A stretch of 64,000 nt of DNA from an uncultured Clostridia bacterium (GTDB lineage Bacteria > Bacillota > Clostridia > Oscillospirales > Ruminococcaceae), in assembly GCA_946498095.1 (NCBI GenBank), contig CAMMMX010000003.1, positions 90,253 to 154,252 of the forward strand, written 5' to 3'. Both the position numbers and the translations under genes were made by a program. Below, piece after piece: positions 9,252 to 17,460 of the stretch (positions are counted from its first letter, which is position 1; each line of letters begins with the position of its first letter). The notes beneath the pieces were generated by a model that saw nothing but the letters and a program-made list of their open reading frames with translations, was not told the origin of the DNA and made no database searches.

Positions 9252-10781
9252 ATGTGTATGAAGAAGGTGCTCAATTTTCTCACATCAAGGCTGTTTATCA
9301 TTTCATTCCTTCTATTTTTGCAGGTAGCCAGCATTGTGCTGGCTCTGCTTTTTCTCAGCAGCTATTTCGTTTATGTCTATGCGGCCTTTTCCTTGCTTAG
9401 TGTGGGGATTACCATTTGGATTGTCAGCAAAAATGAAAATCCGATGTTTAAAATTGCTTGGCTGATCCCGACGCTGCTGTTTCCGATTGTCGGGGCTCCG
9501 CTATACCTTTTGTTTGGGAAACGGAACATTTCACCGCGGATGAAGCGCGATATGCGACGTATTTCGGAGGTTTCAAGAGGTGTCCTACCGGAGGATAGAA
9601 CTTTGTGCGAAACCTTATCCCAGGAGGATACGGTGGCTGCACGTCAAGTCCGCTATATCCAAAGAACGTCCGACAGCCCACTGTTTGCACACACTTATAC
9701 GGAGTTCCTGCCGCTGGGGGAGTTTTTTTTCGAACGTTTGGTAGAGGAGCTGGAAAAGGCGGAAAACTTTATTTTTATGGAGTATTTTATGATTCAGGAA
9801 GGAAAAATGTGGAACACCGTCCTGGATATCATGGCAAAAAAGGCAGCGCAAGGACTGGATGTACGTTTGATTTACGATGATTTGGGAACTATAAACCTTC
9901 TTCGTCCGAAGTATGACGCGGAAATCCGGAAGCTGGGGATCCGGGTTCAGGTGTTCAACCCGTTCCGCCCGTCGCTGGATGCTTTTATGAATTATCGGGA
10001 TCACCGGAAAATTTCTGTCATTGACGGCAATGTCGGATTTACCGGAGGAAACAACCTGTCCGATGAATATATCAACGCGTACCCGAAACATGGACATTGG
10101 AAGGATTGCTCCGTCATTCTCAAGGGGGATGCCGTATCCAAGCTGACGGTTATGTTCCTTGAGTTCTGGCAACTTTGCAGTGGGGAGGTGCCGGATTATT
10201 CCAAATACCTTTCCACACAGCGTTATGAGACGAATGGGCTTGTACAGCCCTTTGGCGACGGCCCGGTGACCGGACATTTGACGGGGGAGCTTTCTTATAT
10301 TGGCTTGCTCAATGCTGCAACACGTTATGTGTACATTATGACGCCGTATCTCATTTTGGACAACGAGATGTTGACAGCGTTGAATTTGGCTGCTGACAGC
10401 GGTGTTGATGTGCGGATTATTACCCCTCATGTTGGGGATAAATGGTTTGTACATGAAGTAACGCGTGCCAATTACCGGGATTTGTTGGCCCATGGCGTGA
10501 GGATATACGAATATACACCGGGATTCGTCCACGGAAAAGCCGTCGTAGCTGACGATAGGCTCTGTATTGTAGGAACGACAAACTTTGATTTTCGAAGTTT
10601 TTATCTGCATTTTGAAAACGGTATCTGGATGTACGATACGCCCTGTGTCGCGCAGGTCAAAGTGGATTTTTTGCAGACGCTGGAAAAATGCCAGGAAATT
10701 ACGATGCAAGAAGTCCTGACAACGAAATGGTACCGTAAGGTGATACGTGCCTTCTTGAGGCTGTTTTCACCGATGATGTGA
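9252..10781 (+). CDS. cls: Cardiolipin synthase
   Basis: Phospholipase D-superfamily membrane enzyme that condenses phosphatidylglycerol into cardiolipin. About 509 residues: two N-terminal transmembrane helices (about 5-55), the PLDc_N motif with PIVGAPLYLLFG near 80, and two HKD motifs, HRKISVIDG near 251 and HGKAVVADDRLCIVGTTNFD near 427, both complete. GAAGGGA upstream favours ATG 9252 or 9258; the frame also opens at TTG 9231, immediately after the glycosyltransferase stop. Pairing with a GT4 enzyme suggests a membrane-lipid operon. Confidence 0.92.
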   Translation: MCMKKVLNFLTSRLFIISFLLFLQVASIVLALLFLSSYFVYVYAAFSLLSVGITIWIVSKNENPMFKIAWLIPTLLFPIVGAPLYLLFGKRNISPRMKRDMRRISEVSRGVLPEDRTLCETLSQEDTVAARQVRYIQRTSDSPLFAHTYTEFLPLGEFFFERLVEELEKAENFIFMEYFMIQEGKMWNTVLDIMAKKAAQGLDVRLIYDDLGTINLLRPKYDAEIRKLGIRVQVFNPFRPSLDAFMNYRDHRKISVIDGNVGFTGGNNLSDEYINAYPKHGHWKDCSVILKGDAVSKLTVMFLEFWQLCSGEVPDYSKYLSTQRYETNGLVQPFGDGPVTGHLTGELSYIGLLNAATRYVYIMTPYLILDNEMLTALNLAADSGVDVRIITPHVGDKWFVHEVTRANYRDLLAHGVRIYEYTPGFVHGKAVVADDRLCIVGTTNFDFRSFYLHFENGIWMYDTPCVAQVKVDFLQTLEKCQEITMQEVLTTKWYRKVIRAFLRLFSPMM

Positions 10782-10791
10782 GGCTACCCGA

Positions 10792-10819
10792 TTGACAGTA
10801 CAGAGGAATATGCTATAAT
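10792..10819 (+). promoter_or_regulatory. Sigma-A promoter for the sugar isomerase gene
   Basis: TTGACA (10792-10797), 16 bases, TATAAT (10814-10819). An 8-base perfect inverted repeat, ACATTTGC/GCAAATGT (10832-10839 and 10855-10862), lies just after the predicted transcription start and could be an operator or leader hairpin. Confidence 0.75.
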
Positions 10820-10903
10820 AAAAGCATCCTTACATTTGCTGGATCGTTTTCAGGGCAAATGTTCAGGGGTTCAGACAAAATTTCTGGAAGAGGAGCGGTA
10901 GAC

Positions 10904-11656
10904 ATGGCAAAATATCCGGTAGGCATCGAGCTTTATTCCATCCGGGATTTGTATGCGCAGGATTTGATGAAAGCGCTGGAAACGGTCAAAGCGATGGGGT
11001 GCGATTACGTTGAGTTCTTCGGCGGCTTTCAGTATTCCACAGACAGCATCAACGAGGGGCTTGCAAAAACAGGGATGTCCTGTGTAGGATGGCATACGCC
11101 GGTGGATATGTTGACGGACGATAAGATTGACGAAACGATTGCCTTTAATCAAGCGGTGCGAAATCCGTATATCGTTATTCCGGCGTTGCCCGGCGATATG
11201 ACCGGAAGTGTGGAGAATTGGAAAAAGACCGCACAGCTGTTCAACCAAATTGCGGCGAAGTTACGTACACAAGGAATGTACTTAGGTTATCATAACCATA
11301 CGGAGGAATTTGTTCCTTTAGAGGATGGAACGGTACCATGGGATATTCTGTTTTCAACGGTAGCAGACGACGTTATTATGCAGGTGGATACGGGCAATGT
11401 TTTATGCAGCGGTCATGCAGAGCCGTCGGAGATTGTCCGCCGGTATCCTGGTCGTTCAACGATTATCCATATGAAGCCTTATTCTCTGTCAGATGGCTAT
11501 GATGTTGTCATTGGAAAGGATGACGTGAACTGGCCGGAGGTTGTCAAGGCGTGTGAGGAAGCAGGTGGAACGAAATACTTCACGCTAGAATATGAGAATC
11601 AGAATGTGGATGAGATTGCGCAGTGTACGCAGGCGCTGATTGCGATGTTGCAGTAG
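10904..11656 (+). CDS. Sugar phosphate isomerase/epimerase-like TIM-barrel protein
   Basis: 250 residues of the xylose isomerase-like AP2Ec superfamily. It shows the opening GIELYSIRD, metal-ligand candidates in LGYHNHTEEF (about residue 127), QVDTGNVLCSG (about 163), IHMKPYS (about 190) and a C-terminal TLEYENQ. Such proteins isomerise or epimerise sugars, inositols or hydroxy acids using a divalent metal. ATG 10904 follows AGAGGAGCGG; the frame is open upstream, but the promoter and leader occupy that part. It stands alone between a promoter and a terminator. Confidence 0.83.
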   Translation: MAKYPVGIELYSIRDLYAQDLMKALETVKAMGCDYVEFFGGFQYSTDSINEGLAKTGMSCVGWHTPVDMLTDDKIDETIAFNQAVRNPYIVIPALPGDMTGSVENWKKTAQLFNQIAAKLRTQGMYLGYHNHTEEFVPLEDGTVPWDILFSTVADDVIMQVDTGNVLCSGHAEPSEIVRRYPGRSTIIHMKPYSLSDGYDVVIGKDDVNWPEVVKACEEAGGTKYFTLEYENQNVDEIAQCTQALIAMLQ

Positions 11657-11746
11657 GGCTTCTGTGGCACGATAGCAGAAAGTCATAAGATTTTGATGGG
11701 AACAAATGAGAGTTCCTGTGTGTTTCGTACTAAGCGGACACAGAAA

Positions 11747-11788
11747 AGAAATTCCCGGGCGTATTTCATGCCTGGGAATTTCTTTTTT
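11747..11788 (+). terminator. Strong Rho-independent terminator
   Basis: A 14-base stem (AGAAATTCCCGGGC with GCCTGGGAATTTCT, one wobble) followed by a run of T residues. Confidence 0.85.
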
Positions 11789-11950
11789 TGTATCTTGAGG
11801 TATCTCTACAGGAGTTTCGCAGGAAAAGCATATTCGAACCTGTTTGCGTATAATGGACTAAAGGACAATAAGAAAAGAATTGCTTTCGAATTTCGGCGGT
11901 CTGAGTTTCCGCCGCACAGTTGTCTGATAGGCGGAAAGGAGGAAATCGGA

Positions 11951-12232
11951 TTGGAGATCGTATGTGTTCTTGCCCTGGGTATCCTATTAGGATGCTTTTT
12001 AGTTCCGCAGAGACTGTCCAGGGCTTTGCACCATCTTGTGCAGGCAGGTATCGTTTTACTGCTGTTTTCCATGGGCGTATCTCTGGGAGCAGGGGACGGA
12101 TTTTGGGAAAATCTAAAAAGTATGGGACTTTCTTCTTTGATTTATGCGGTACTTTCAACAGCGGGAGGCGTTGGGTTAGTCATACTGGTATCCCACCTTT
12201 TACCACGGTATAGGAAGGGTGAAAAACCGTGA
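11951..12232 (+). CDS. LysO-type lysine exporter, N-terminal half
   Basis: 93 residues with three hydrophobic segments. It matches the first part of the LysO (Lys_export) family, which exports lysine and toxic analogues. TTG 11951 sits behind GAAAGGAGGA; the frame runs further upstream but has no better start. The stop overlaps the next gene in GTGA, so the two halves are made together. Single-gene LysO proteins are about 300 residues; 93 plus 201 gives the same total, so this is a split transporter and not a fragment. A GC-rich hairpin (CGGCGG...CCGCCG, about 11895-11915) lies in the leader. Confidence 0.72.
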   Translation: MEIVCVLALGILLGCFLVPQRLSRALHHLVQAGIVLLLFSMGVSLGAGDGFWENLKSMGLSSLIYAVLSTAGGVGLVILVSHLLPRYRKGEKP

Positions 12233-12834
12233 TTGTGGTGGCTGTTGCGGGCCTGTTGCTTGGCATCCTGTGTGGGAGCCTGTGGTTTCCGCCTCAGATT
12301 TCTGCCTTCTTTACCGAATTTTCAGGCGTTGCTCTGAACGTGCTGATTCTGGCAGTAGGGATCGACATCGGGCAGAATAAGAGATATTTTGTACAGCTTC
12401 GCCGCTATGGGATACGGATCATACTGATTCCGTTAACGACCATAACGGGATCTGTTGCCGGCGGAATCCTTGCCTCGATGCTGATGGGAAAGTCTCTGAG
12501 GGAAGGCGGCGCCGTGGGTGCGGGCCTGGCGTTTTACAGCGTGTCTGCTTTAACGGTCAATGATCTCATCAGTCCGCAGGCGGGGACAGTCACCTTCCTG
12601 GCGAATGTCCTGCGGGAACTGTTTGCCATCATTCTGGCGCCCTGTCTGTCTGTTTACATAAGCCCTTACGCAGCAATTTCTGCTGCCGGCGCTACGTCCA
12701 TGGATACCGCTCTTCCGGCAATTTCTCAATATGTTAACCGAGAATTCTTGTTGATCTCCGTTTTTCACGGCGCCGTATGTACCGCGGCGGTACCGGTTTT
12801 GTTACCGCTGCTCTGTCATCTGCTTCCTACATAG
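12229..12834 (+). CDS. LysO-type lysine exporter, C-terminal half
   Basis: 201 residues, almost wholly membrane-embedded (about six helices). Family-like blocks are ILAVGIDIGQNKR (about 40-52), GAGLAFYSVSALTVND (about 95-110), FLANVLRELFAI (about 120) and AGATSMDTALP (about 150). Together with the 93-residue upstream partner it rebuilds a complete LysO transporter; the halves presumably assemble in the cytoplasmic membrane. GTG 12229 overlaps the upstream stop. No lysine riboswitch core is recognisable in the 160-base leader, so the signal that controls it is unknown. Confidence 0.8.
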   Translation: MIVVAVAGLLLGILCGSLWFPPQISAFFTEFSGVALNVLILAVGIDIGQNKRYFVQLRRYGIRIILIPLTTITGSVAGGILASMLMGKSLREGGAVGAGLAFYSVSALTVNDLISPQAGTVTFLANVLRELFAIILAPCLSVYISPYAAISAAGATSMDTALPAISQYVNREFLLISVFHGAVCTAAVPVLLPLLCHLLPT

Positions 12835-12950
12835 CTTGGGCATGGAAACAAGGGACGGTGCTTGCAATGGCATTTTGAGGAGAATACGGTACGAAATTTC
12901 TATTTTTGACAACTCGCCTGTTTGGAGACTTGTCGTTCTGTCCTTTTATC

Positions 12951-12984
12951 CAAAGCCGGCCCGGGATAAAATTCCGAGCCGGCT
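12951..12984 (-). terminator. Terminator of the XRE repeat gene
   Basis: AGCCGGC (12954-12960) and GCCGGCT (12978-12984) form an inverted repeat ending in a short T run when read on the reverse strand, just past the stop of the gene at 12995. Confidence 0.55.
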
Positions 12985-12994
12985 CACAATCAGA

Positions 12995-14395
12995 CTATTC
13001 GAATTGTTTGCGGATGAGTTTATCGAGTGTTTCTTCGGATAAGAACGGCGCGAGCTTTGTAACTGCGTCGAAACGGTTCCGTTCCTGTAAGTCCAGTGCC
13101 AATTTGGTAAGCGTTTCTTCCGAGAGAAAAGGTCCTAACGCTGCGATTTGCTCAATATCGGCGTCCATGTCCAGGGACTGAATCAGTGTGTCCAGCACTT
13201 CTTCCGAAAGAAAGGGAGCAAGTGCTGCGACTTTACCAAAATCATTAATATCTTTGAGGCGTCCCACCAATTGGCCTAGCGTGTCAATGTTCAGGAAAGG
13301 GGCGAGTGTCGACAATTGGGCGAAGTCAATTTGCGGATCCATTCCGTCGACAATTCGGCTTAAGGTATCTTCCGAAAGGAAAGGGGCAAGTGCGCTAATT
13401 TTGTCGAAATCTGCCTTTTCGCTTAAGTGTTGAACTAAGGTATCTAGGGCGTCTTGATTCAAGAATGGTGCCAGAGACTGGATTTTGCCAAAGTCAATGT
13501 TTTCATCCATTTGGCTAACAATCCTGCCTAGTGTTTCTTCTGAAAGAAAAGGAGCAAGTGTAGCAATATGGTTGAAATCAGCGGCTTGTTCCGCGCGGGA
13601 CACAAGCGCGTCCAACGTATCTTGCGAAGCGAAGGGCGCTAACGCCAGGATGCTGTCCCAATCCGGCGCGGCGGCTGACGCCGGATGCTCCGGATCAGGG
13701 GATATCTCGTCGGATTCCGGCGTGCTTTTTCCAGACTCCTTGCCGCTGTTGCTGCCATTTCTCTTGAAGCCGCTTTTCCATCCCCAAAACTTTTTCCGAT
13801 CCTCTGCGGCATTTTCCGCTTCCCTGACGACTCTTTGCGTTTCCCTAGCAACACCTTCCACCGCATCGCTGACTGTCCCGGCTATACTTTGAGACAGCTC
13901 CTGTGCCATTCCCTGCGCCTCAAAAGCGCTTTGCATAGCGTTTTGAATGATGTGGTCCAGGTTCTGTAAACCGTTTTGAGCGGCAACGGACGACGCTTCC
14001 ATCGCCTTGCGGATGGAGGATGCGATTCGTTCTTCTAAGTCGCGGTTTACTTCTTTTGAAGCATTCTGTTCCCGGTCGTCATCTAACCCGGCGGCTGACG
14101 AGGCTGTTATGTCCGGTTCCAGGTCAGCTGCTGTTTTGGGGGGATATGTGGCGGACTCTACCTGCGGCGGCGTTTCCAAGCCGAGTTCGCCGGCATGTAA
14201 CAGGCGGTCGACCGTTGTGCCGAGTGCCTGGGCCAGGTGAGTCAGCAGCGATATGTCTGGCATGGACTCTCCCCGTTCCCAGTTGCTGACCGCTTGGTGG
14301 CTTACACCCATCTTTTCCGCAAGCTGTCCCTGGGTCAAACCCTGTTTTTTTCTCATATGTGCGATATATTGTCCTGTTCTACTGGATACAAACAT
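12995..14395 (-). CDS. XRE-type HTH regulator with eight 28-residue helical repeats
   Basis: 466 residues. Residues about 9-65 are a Cro/C1 helix-turn-helix (LTQGQLAEKMGVSHQAVSNW and GTTVDRLL), so it should bind DNA. The middle (about 70-240) is Glu/Ser/Ala-rich and low in complexity. The C-terminus (about 245-466) is seven full tandem units of exactly 28 residues plus a partial eighth, consensus LAPFLSEETLD-LV--L----DF-KI--, with SEE/SED/NQD variation at the fourth block. This should form a helical solenoid, probably for protein binding. No catalytic domain or membrane segment is visible. It has its own promoter and terminator; target and partner are unknown. Confidence 0.85.
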   Translation of the reverse strand: MFVSSRTGQYIAHMRKKQGLTQGQLAEKMGVSHQAVSNWERGESMPDISLLTHLAQALGTTVDRLLHAGELGLETPPQVESATYPPKTAADLEPDITASSAAGLDDDREQNASKEVNRDLEERIASSIRKAMEASSVAAQNGLQNLDHIIQNAMQSAFEAQGMAQELSQSIAGTVSDAVEGVARETQRVVREAENAAEDRKKFWGWKSGFKRNGSNSGKESGKSTPESDEISPDPEHPASAAAPDWDSILALAPFASQDTLDALVSRAEQAADFNHIATLAPFLSEETLGRIVSQMDENIDFGKIQSLAPFLNQDALDTLVQHLSEKADFDKISALAPFLSEDTLSRIVDGMDPQIDFAQLSTLAPFLNIDTLGQLVGRLKDINDFGKVAALAPFLSEEVLDTLIQSLDMDADIEQIAALGPFLSEETLTKLALDLQERNRFDAVTKLAPFLSEETLDKLIRKQFE

Positions 14396-14468
14396 TTCAT
14401 CCTCACTCCATTTGTATATTTACGGCAAGCTGCCGGCGTGGACTGCCGTGATCCTCCGCCTTGCCCTT

Positions 14469-14497
14469 ATTGTATCGCAGAAATACGGCTGCGGCAA
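14469..14497 (-). promoter_or_regulatory. Sigma-A promoter of the XRE repeat gene
   Basis: On the reverse strand TTGCCG (14497-14492), 17 bases, TACAAT (14474-14469), 74 bases upstream of the start at 14395. Confidence 0.6.
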
Positions 14498-14570
14498 GCA
14501 ATTATTCATTGAAAAGCTGTTCAAGTAGCGCTTGCATGGTTCTTTCGTGAACTTCGCAGCGGCTTCAGCA

Positions 14571-14602
14571 TTGACAAGGGCGTTATTTGGGGATAATATA
14601 AT
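14571..14602 (+). promoter_or_regulatory. Promoter of the GtrA-methyltransferase fusion gene
   Basis: Consensus TTGACA (14571-14576), then an AT-rich -10 zone with GATAAT (14592) and TAATAT (14594, 17-base spacer). Confidence 0.68.
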
Positions 14603-14676
14603 AAACATATCATTAAAATATAAATACGCTGTCGTAGGTCGGGGAATACCTGCTTGCGACAGACAGGAGTGCAAAA

Positions 14677-15846
14677 ATGGAAAAAATAAAAAGTCTGATT
14701 CGGATCTTCTTTTCCCGTGACTTTTTCTGGTTTATCGTGATAGGCGGGATCAACACCCTGAATGGTATTGTGTTTTCATACCTTTATTCCCTTTTCCTTG
14801 ACGCTAATTTTTCCTTCGTTCTCGGATACATTACAGGGCTGCTGATTTCCTATCTACTGAATAGTTTTATTACATTCAAGGAACGCTTGCATTTCAAAAA
14901 GTTTGTTAAGTTCTGTATCTCTTATATCCCTAATTTCATCATACAAAATCTTGTGGTCATTTTGATATATAACATCCTTGGCTGGCATAAGCTAATTGCT
15001 TACGCGCTTGCAGCGATCATCGGTATCCCGGTGACGTTCCTGCTGATGAAATTTTTTGCTTTCTCCAAAAAAACGTCCGGCAGGGTCCGGCCGCTGGAGA
15101 AGGATGGAGACAGTTTCAGTGAGCCTTATTATCTTTCGTATGAATCGCGTTACCGGACGGTATACGCGGCAGGAGCGACTCATTGGGGACACCAGCCTGA
15201 TGATCCGGTTCTGGGGAGCATGCTCGAGGATTGGGTGCGCGAAAACGGTCTTGAAGGAAAAAACGTGTTGGAAACCGCGTGTGGGGAAGGCGCAGCAGGT
15301 GTGGTTTTATCCCGCCTAGGATGCCTCTACCGCGGTCTGGACGTGGCACCGTCCGCTGTAGAGAAAGCGCGCGAAGCGTTGCGGACCTGTCCGGAAGCAT
15401 CCGTGATAGAGCACGATATGGTCAGGCAGCCCGTTGAAGGAAGCTATGATGCAGCGATTGATGTTATGGGGCTGCATATGCTGGTCACAGATCTGGATCG
15501 GGAATGCTATCTCAAGCACCTGTATGATGCGCTGAAACCGGGTGCTCCGGTCATACTGATCCGGCAGGCTTACAGCCCGGACGCATTTGAGGGCAGGGTT
15601 GAAACGTTTACACAATGGCAGTCGCTAACCGGAGAGGATTACGTTACAGCGTCGGAGCGTTCTGCTTATGGGGCTTGTGGGGCAATCAAAGTGATGCTGC
15701 CAATGCTGCCGGCGAGGCCAAAAAGCAGGCAAGGCTATCTTGAAGAAATGCAGCAGGCGGGCTTTATTGTGGACGCTTTTACTGAAATGGAAGAGTCTGT
15801 GCAGTGCCTGCATACCGCTTCCATTTGGATGCATAAGCCCTGCTGA
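14677..15846 (+). CDS. GtrA-like membrane domain fused to a SAM-dependent methyltransferase
   Basis: 389 residues in two parts. Residues about 1-125 carry four transmembrane helices with GtrA signatures (FVIGGINTLNGIVFSYLY-like first helix, SYLLNSFITF near 67, FLLMKFFAFSKK at the end), as in polyprenyl-sugar flippase-like proteins. Residues about 145-389 are a class I methyltransferase: VLETACGEGAAGVVLSRLG (motif I, about 190), GLDVAPSAVEKARE, and a post-core IDVMGLHMLV. The frame is continuous through the junction. ATG 14677 follows ACAGGAGTGC. The second half may modify a lipid-linked or sugar substrate that the first half handles; this pairing is inferred, and the substrate is unknown. Confidence 0.84.
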   Translation: MEKIKSLIRIFFSRDFFWFIVIGGINTLNGIVFSYLYSLFLDANFSFVLGYITGLLISYLLNSFITFKERLHFKKFVKFCISYIPNFIIQNLVVILIYNILGWHKLIAYALAAIIGIPVTFLLMKFFAFSKKTSGRVRPLEKDGDSFSEPYYLSYESRYRTVYAAGATHWGHQPDDPVLGSMLEDWVRENGLEGKNVLETACGEGAAGVVLSRLGCLYRGLDVAPSAVEKAREALRTCPEASVIEHDMVRQPVEGSYDAAIDVMGLHMLVTDLDRECYLKHLYDALKPGAPVILIRQAYSPDAFEGRVETFTQWQSLTGEDYVTASERSAYGACGAIKVMLPMLPARPKSRQGYLEEMQQAGFIVDAFTEMEESVQCLHTASIWMHKPC

Positions 15847-15896
15847 ATCCTTTGGAACTACTGCCATTACCAGGCGCCCTGGTGGGGCATATTGAG

Positions 15897-15947
15897 GCTG
15901 CGGGAGACATACTGTTTAAACAACGGTATGTCTCCCGCAGCTTTTTT
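15897..15947 (+). terminator. Very strong Rho-independent terminator
   Basis: A perfect 15-base stem (15897-15911 with 15927-15941), a 15-base loop and TTTTTT. It separates the fusion gene from the symporter only 29 bases before the latter's start. Confidence 0.9.
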
Positions 15948-15975
15948 GTGGGAAGGCAGGAAGAGGGGGAAGCCA

Positions 15976-17322
15976 ATGGCGTTTCTGGAAAATTTCAACG
16001 ACGCATTGGGGGCGGTTATTTGGGGACCGCTGATGATGTTGCTGATGGTGGGAACGGGTATTTATCTTACCGTCCGGTGCGGTTTTTTTCAGTTGACCAA
16101 GATTCCCGTTATCTGGAAATCGACTGTGGGAAGCCTATTCCAGAAAAAAGGAGAAAAGCACGAGCAACGTATGACGCCTTTTCAAGCAGTGTCGACAGCT
16201 TTGGCTGGTACAATGGGGATTGGCAATATTTCGGGTGTGGCAGCGGCCATCGTTATCGGAGGACCGGGCTCGATTTTCTGGATGTGGGTCAGTGCTTTTT
16301 TCGGCATGGCGACCAAATATGCGGAGGTAGTGCTTGCAATCCGTTTCCGTCAGTGTGATAAAAGCGGTGGGTATCATGGTGGCGCGATGTATTATATCGA
16401 AAGGGGAGTGGGCAGTAGATGGCTGGCGGTGTTGTTTGCAGTTCTGTGTACGGTTGCTTCCTTTGGGATTGGGAACATGGTTCAAGCGAATGCCGTCGCC
16501 CAAGCGGCGCATAACAGCTATGGCGTTAGCACAATCATAGCAGGTCTGCTGCTTGCTTTCATCTGCGGATTAGTCATTATCGGCGGTGTGAAGCGGATCG
16601 GCCGGATTGCGGAGATCGTCGTTCCTTTTATGACGGTGCTCTATTTTGCTGGAGCGGTTGTGGTGCTCATTGTTAACCGGGAACGCTTTTTTGACGCTTT
16701 CGGGTTGATTTTTCGATATGCGTTCAGCTTCTCTTCCGTGGGCGGCGGTATCAGCGGGTATGTGATCCTGTTGGCCATGCGATACGGGCTATCCCGAGGG
16801 GTCTTTTCCAACGAGGCAGGGCTTGGTTCCGCGCCAATCGCGCATGCTTGTGCAGACTGCCGATCAGGGGTAGAGCAAGGTTTCTGGAGCGTATTCGAGG
16901 TGTTTTTGGACACCATCCTTATGTGTACCATCACAGCCCTGGTCATTCTTACTTCCGACTGCTGGTGCGGCGGCCTGACGGGAACAGAACTGACATCCGC
17001 TGCGTTCGGGGAGGTATTGGGCAGCTGGGGGAGTGGTTTTATTACGCTGGCTGTCATCCTGTTTGGTTTCTGTTCCATCATTGGATGGTGCTGTTACGGG
17101 GAAAAATGTGTGGAATATCTGTCGAAGAAACGGCGCAGCGTGAAACTATACCGGATCGTGTTTGTGGTGATGATCGTTGTTGGCGCCTGTATCCGGATGG
17201 AACTTGTGTGGAATCTCAGCGATACCTTCAATGGGCTGATGGCAATTCCCAACTTGCTGGCAGTGCTTCTGCTCAGCCGGTACGTAGTTGGGGAAACCCA
17301 TACCTATTTTCATAGAAACTGA
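15976..17322 (+). CDS. Amino acid carrier, AGCS (sodium:alanine symporter) family
   Basis: 448 residues with about ten transmembrane helices; imports alanine, glycine or a related amino acid with sodium or protons. Family hallmarks are GTGIYLTVRCGFFQ (about 26), TALAGTMGIGNISGVAAAI (about 75), KYAEVVLAIRFR and GLSRGVFSNEAGLGSAPIAHA (about 270). ATG 15976 follows GGAAGAGGGGGA; an upstream in-frame ATG at 15892 precedes the terminator and is rejected. The exact substrate is not readable. Confidence 0.92.
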   Translation: MAFLENFNDALGAVIWGPLMMLLMVGTGIYLTVRCGFFQLTKIPVIWKSTVGSLFQKKGEKHEQRMTPFQAVSTALAGTMGIGNISGVAAAIVIGGPGSIFWMWVSAFFGMATKYAEVVLAIRFRQCDKSGGYHGGAMYYIERGVGSRWLAVLFAVLCTVASFGIGNMVQANAVAQAAHNSYGVSTIIAGLLLAFICGLVIIGGVKRIGRIAEIVVPFMTVLYFAGAVVVLIVNRERFFDAFGLIFRYAFSFSSVGGGISGYVILLAMRYGLSRGVFSNEAGLGSAPIAHACADCRSGVEQGFWSVFEVFLDTILMCTITALVILTSDCWCGGLTGTELTSAAFGEVLGSWGSGFITLAVILFGFCSIIGWCCYGEKCVEYLSKKRRSVKLYRIVFVVMIVVGACIRMELVWNLSDTFNGLMAIPNLLAVLLLSRYVVGETHTYFHRN

Positions 17323-17460
17323 CCGGGCGGGATTTGCGAAAAAACCTTGGAAGCGGGGCATACAAGCTTTACCAGTTGAATATAGATAGGGTAGGAATCG
17401 GGAACCAGAATCCAATAGGTGACTGAAAACAAATTTCATAGAGCGAGAGGAGAAAATGCT

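Noticed and set aside
11790..11950. Lysine riboswitch before the split lysine exporter
   Set aside because: None of the conserved lysine-riboswitch blocks could be found; only a small GC-rich hairpin is present.
17359..17366. Sigma-E -10 (CATACAAG) before sipL
   Set aside because: A matching -35 at the right distance could not be found, so it is mentioned in the sipL entry but not called as a promoter.
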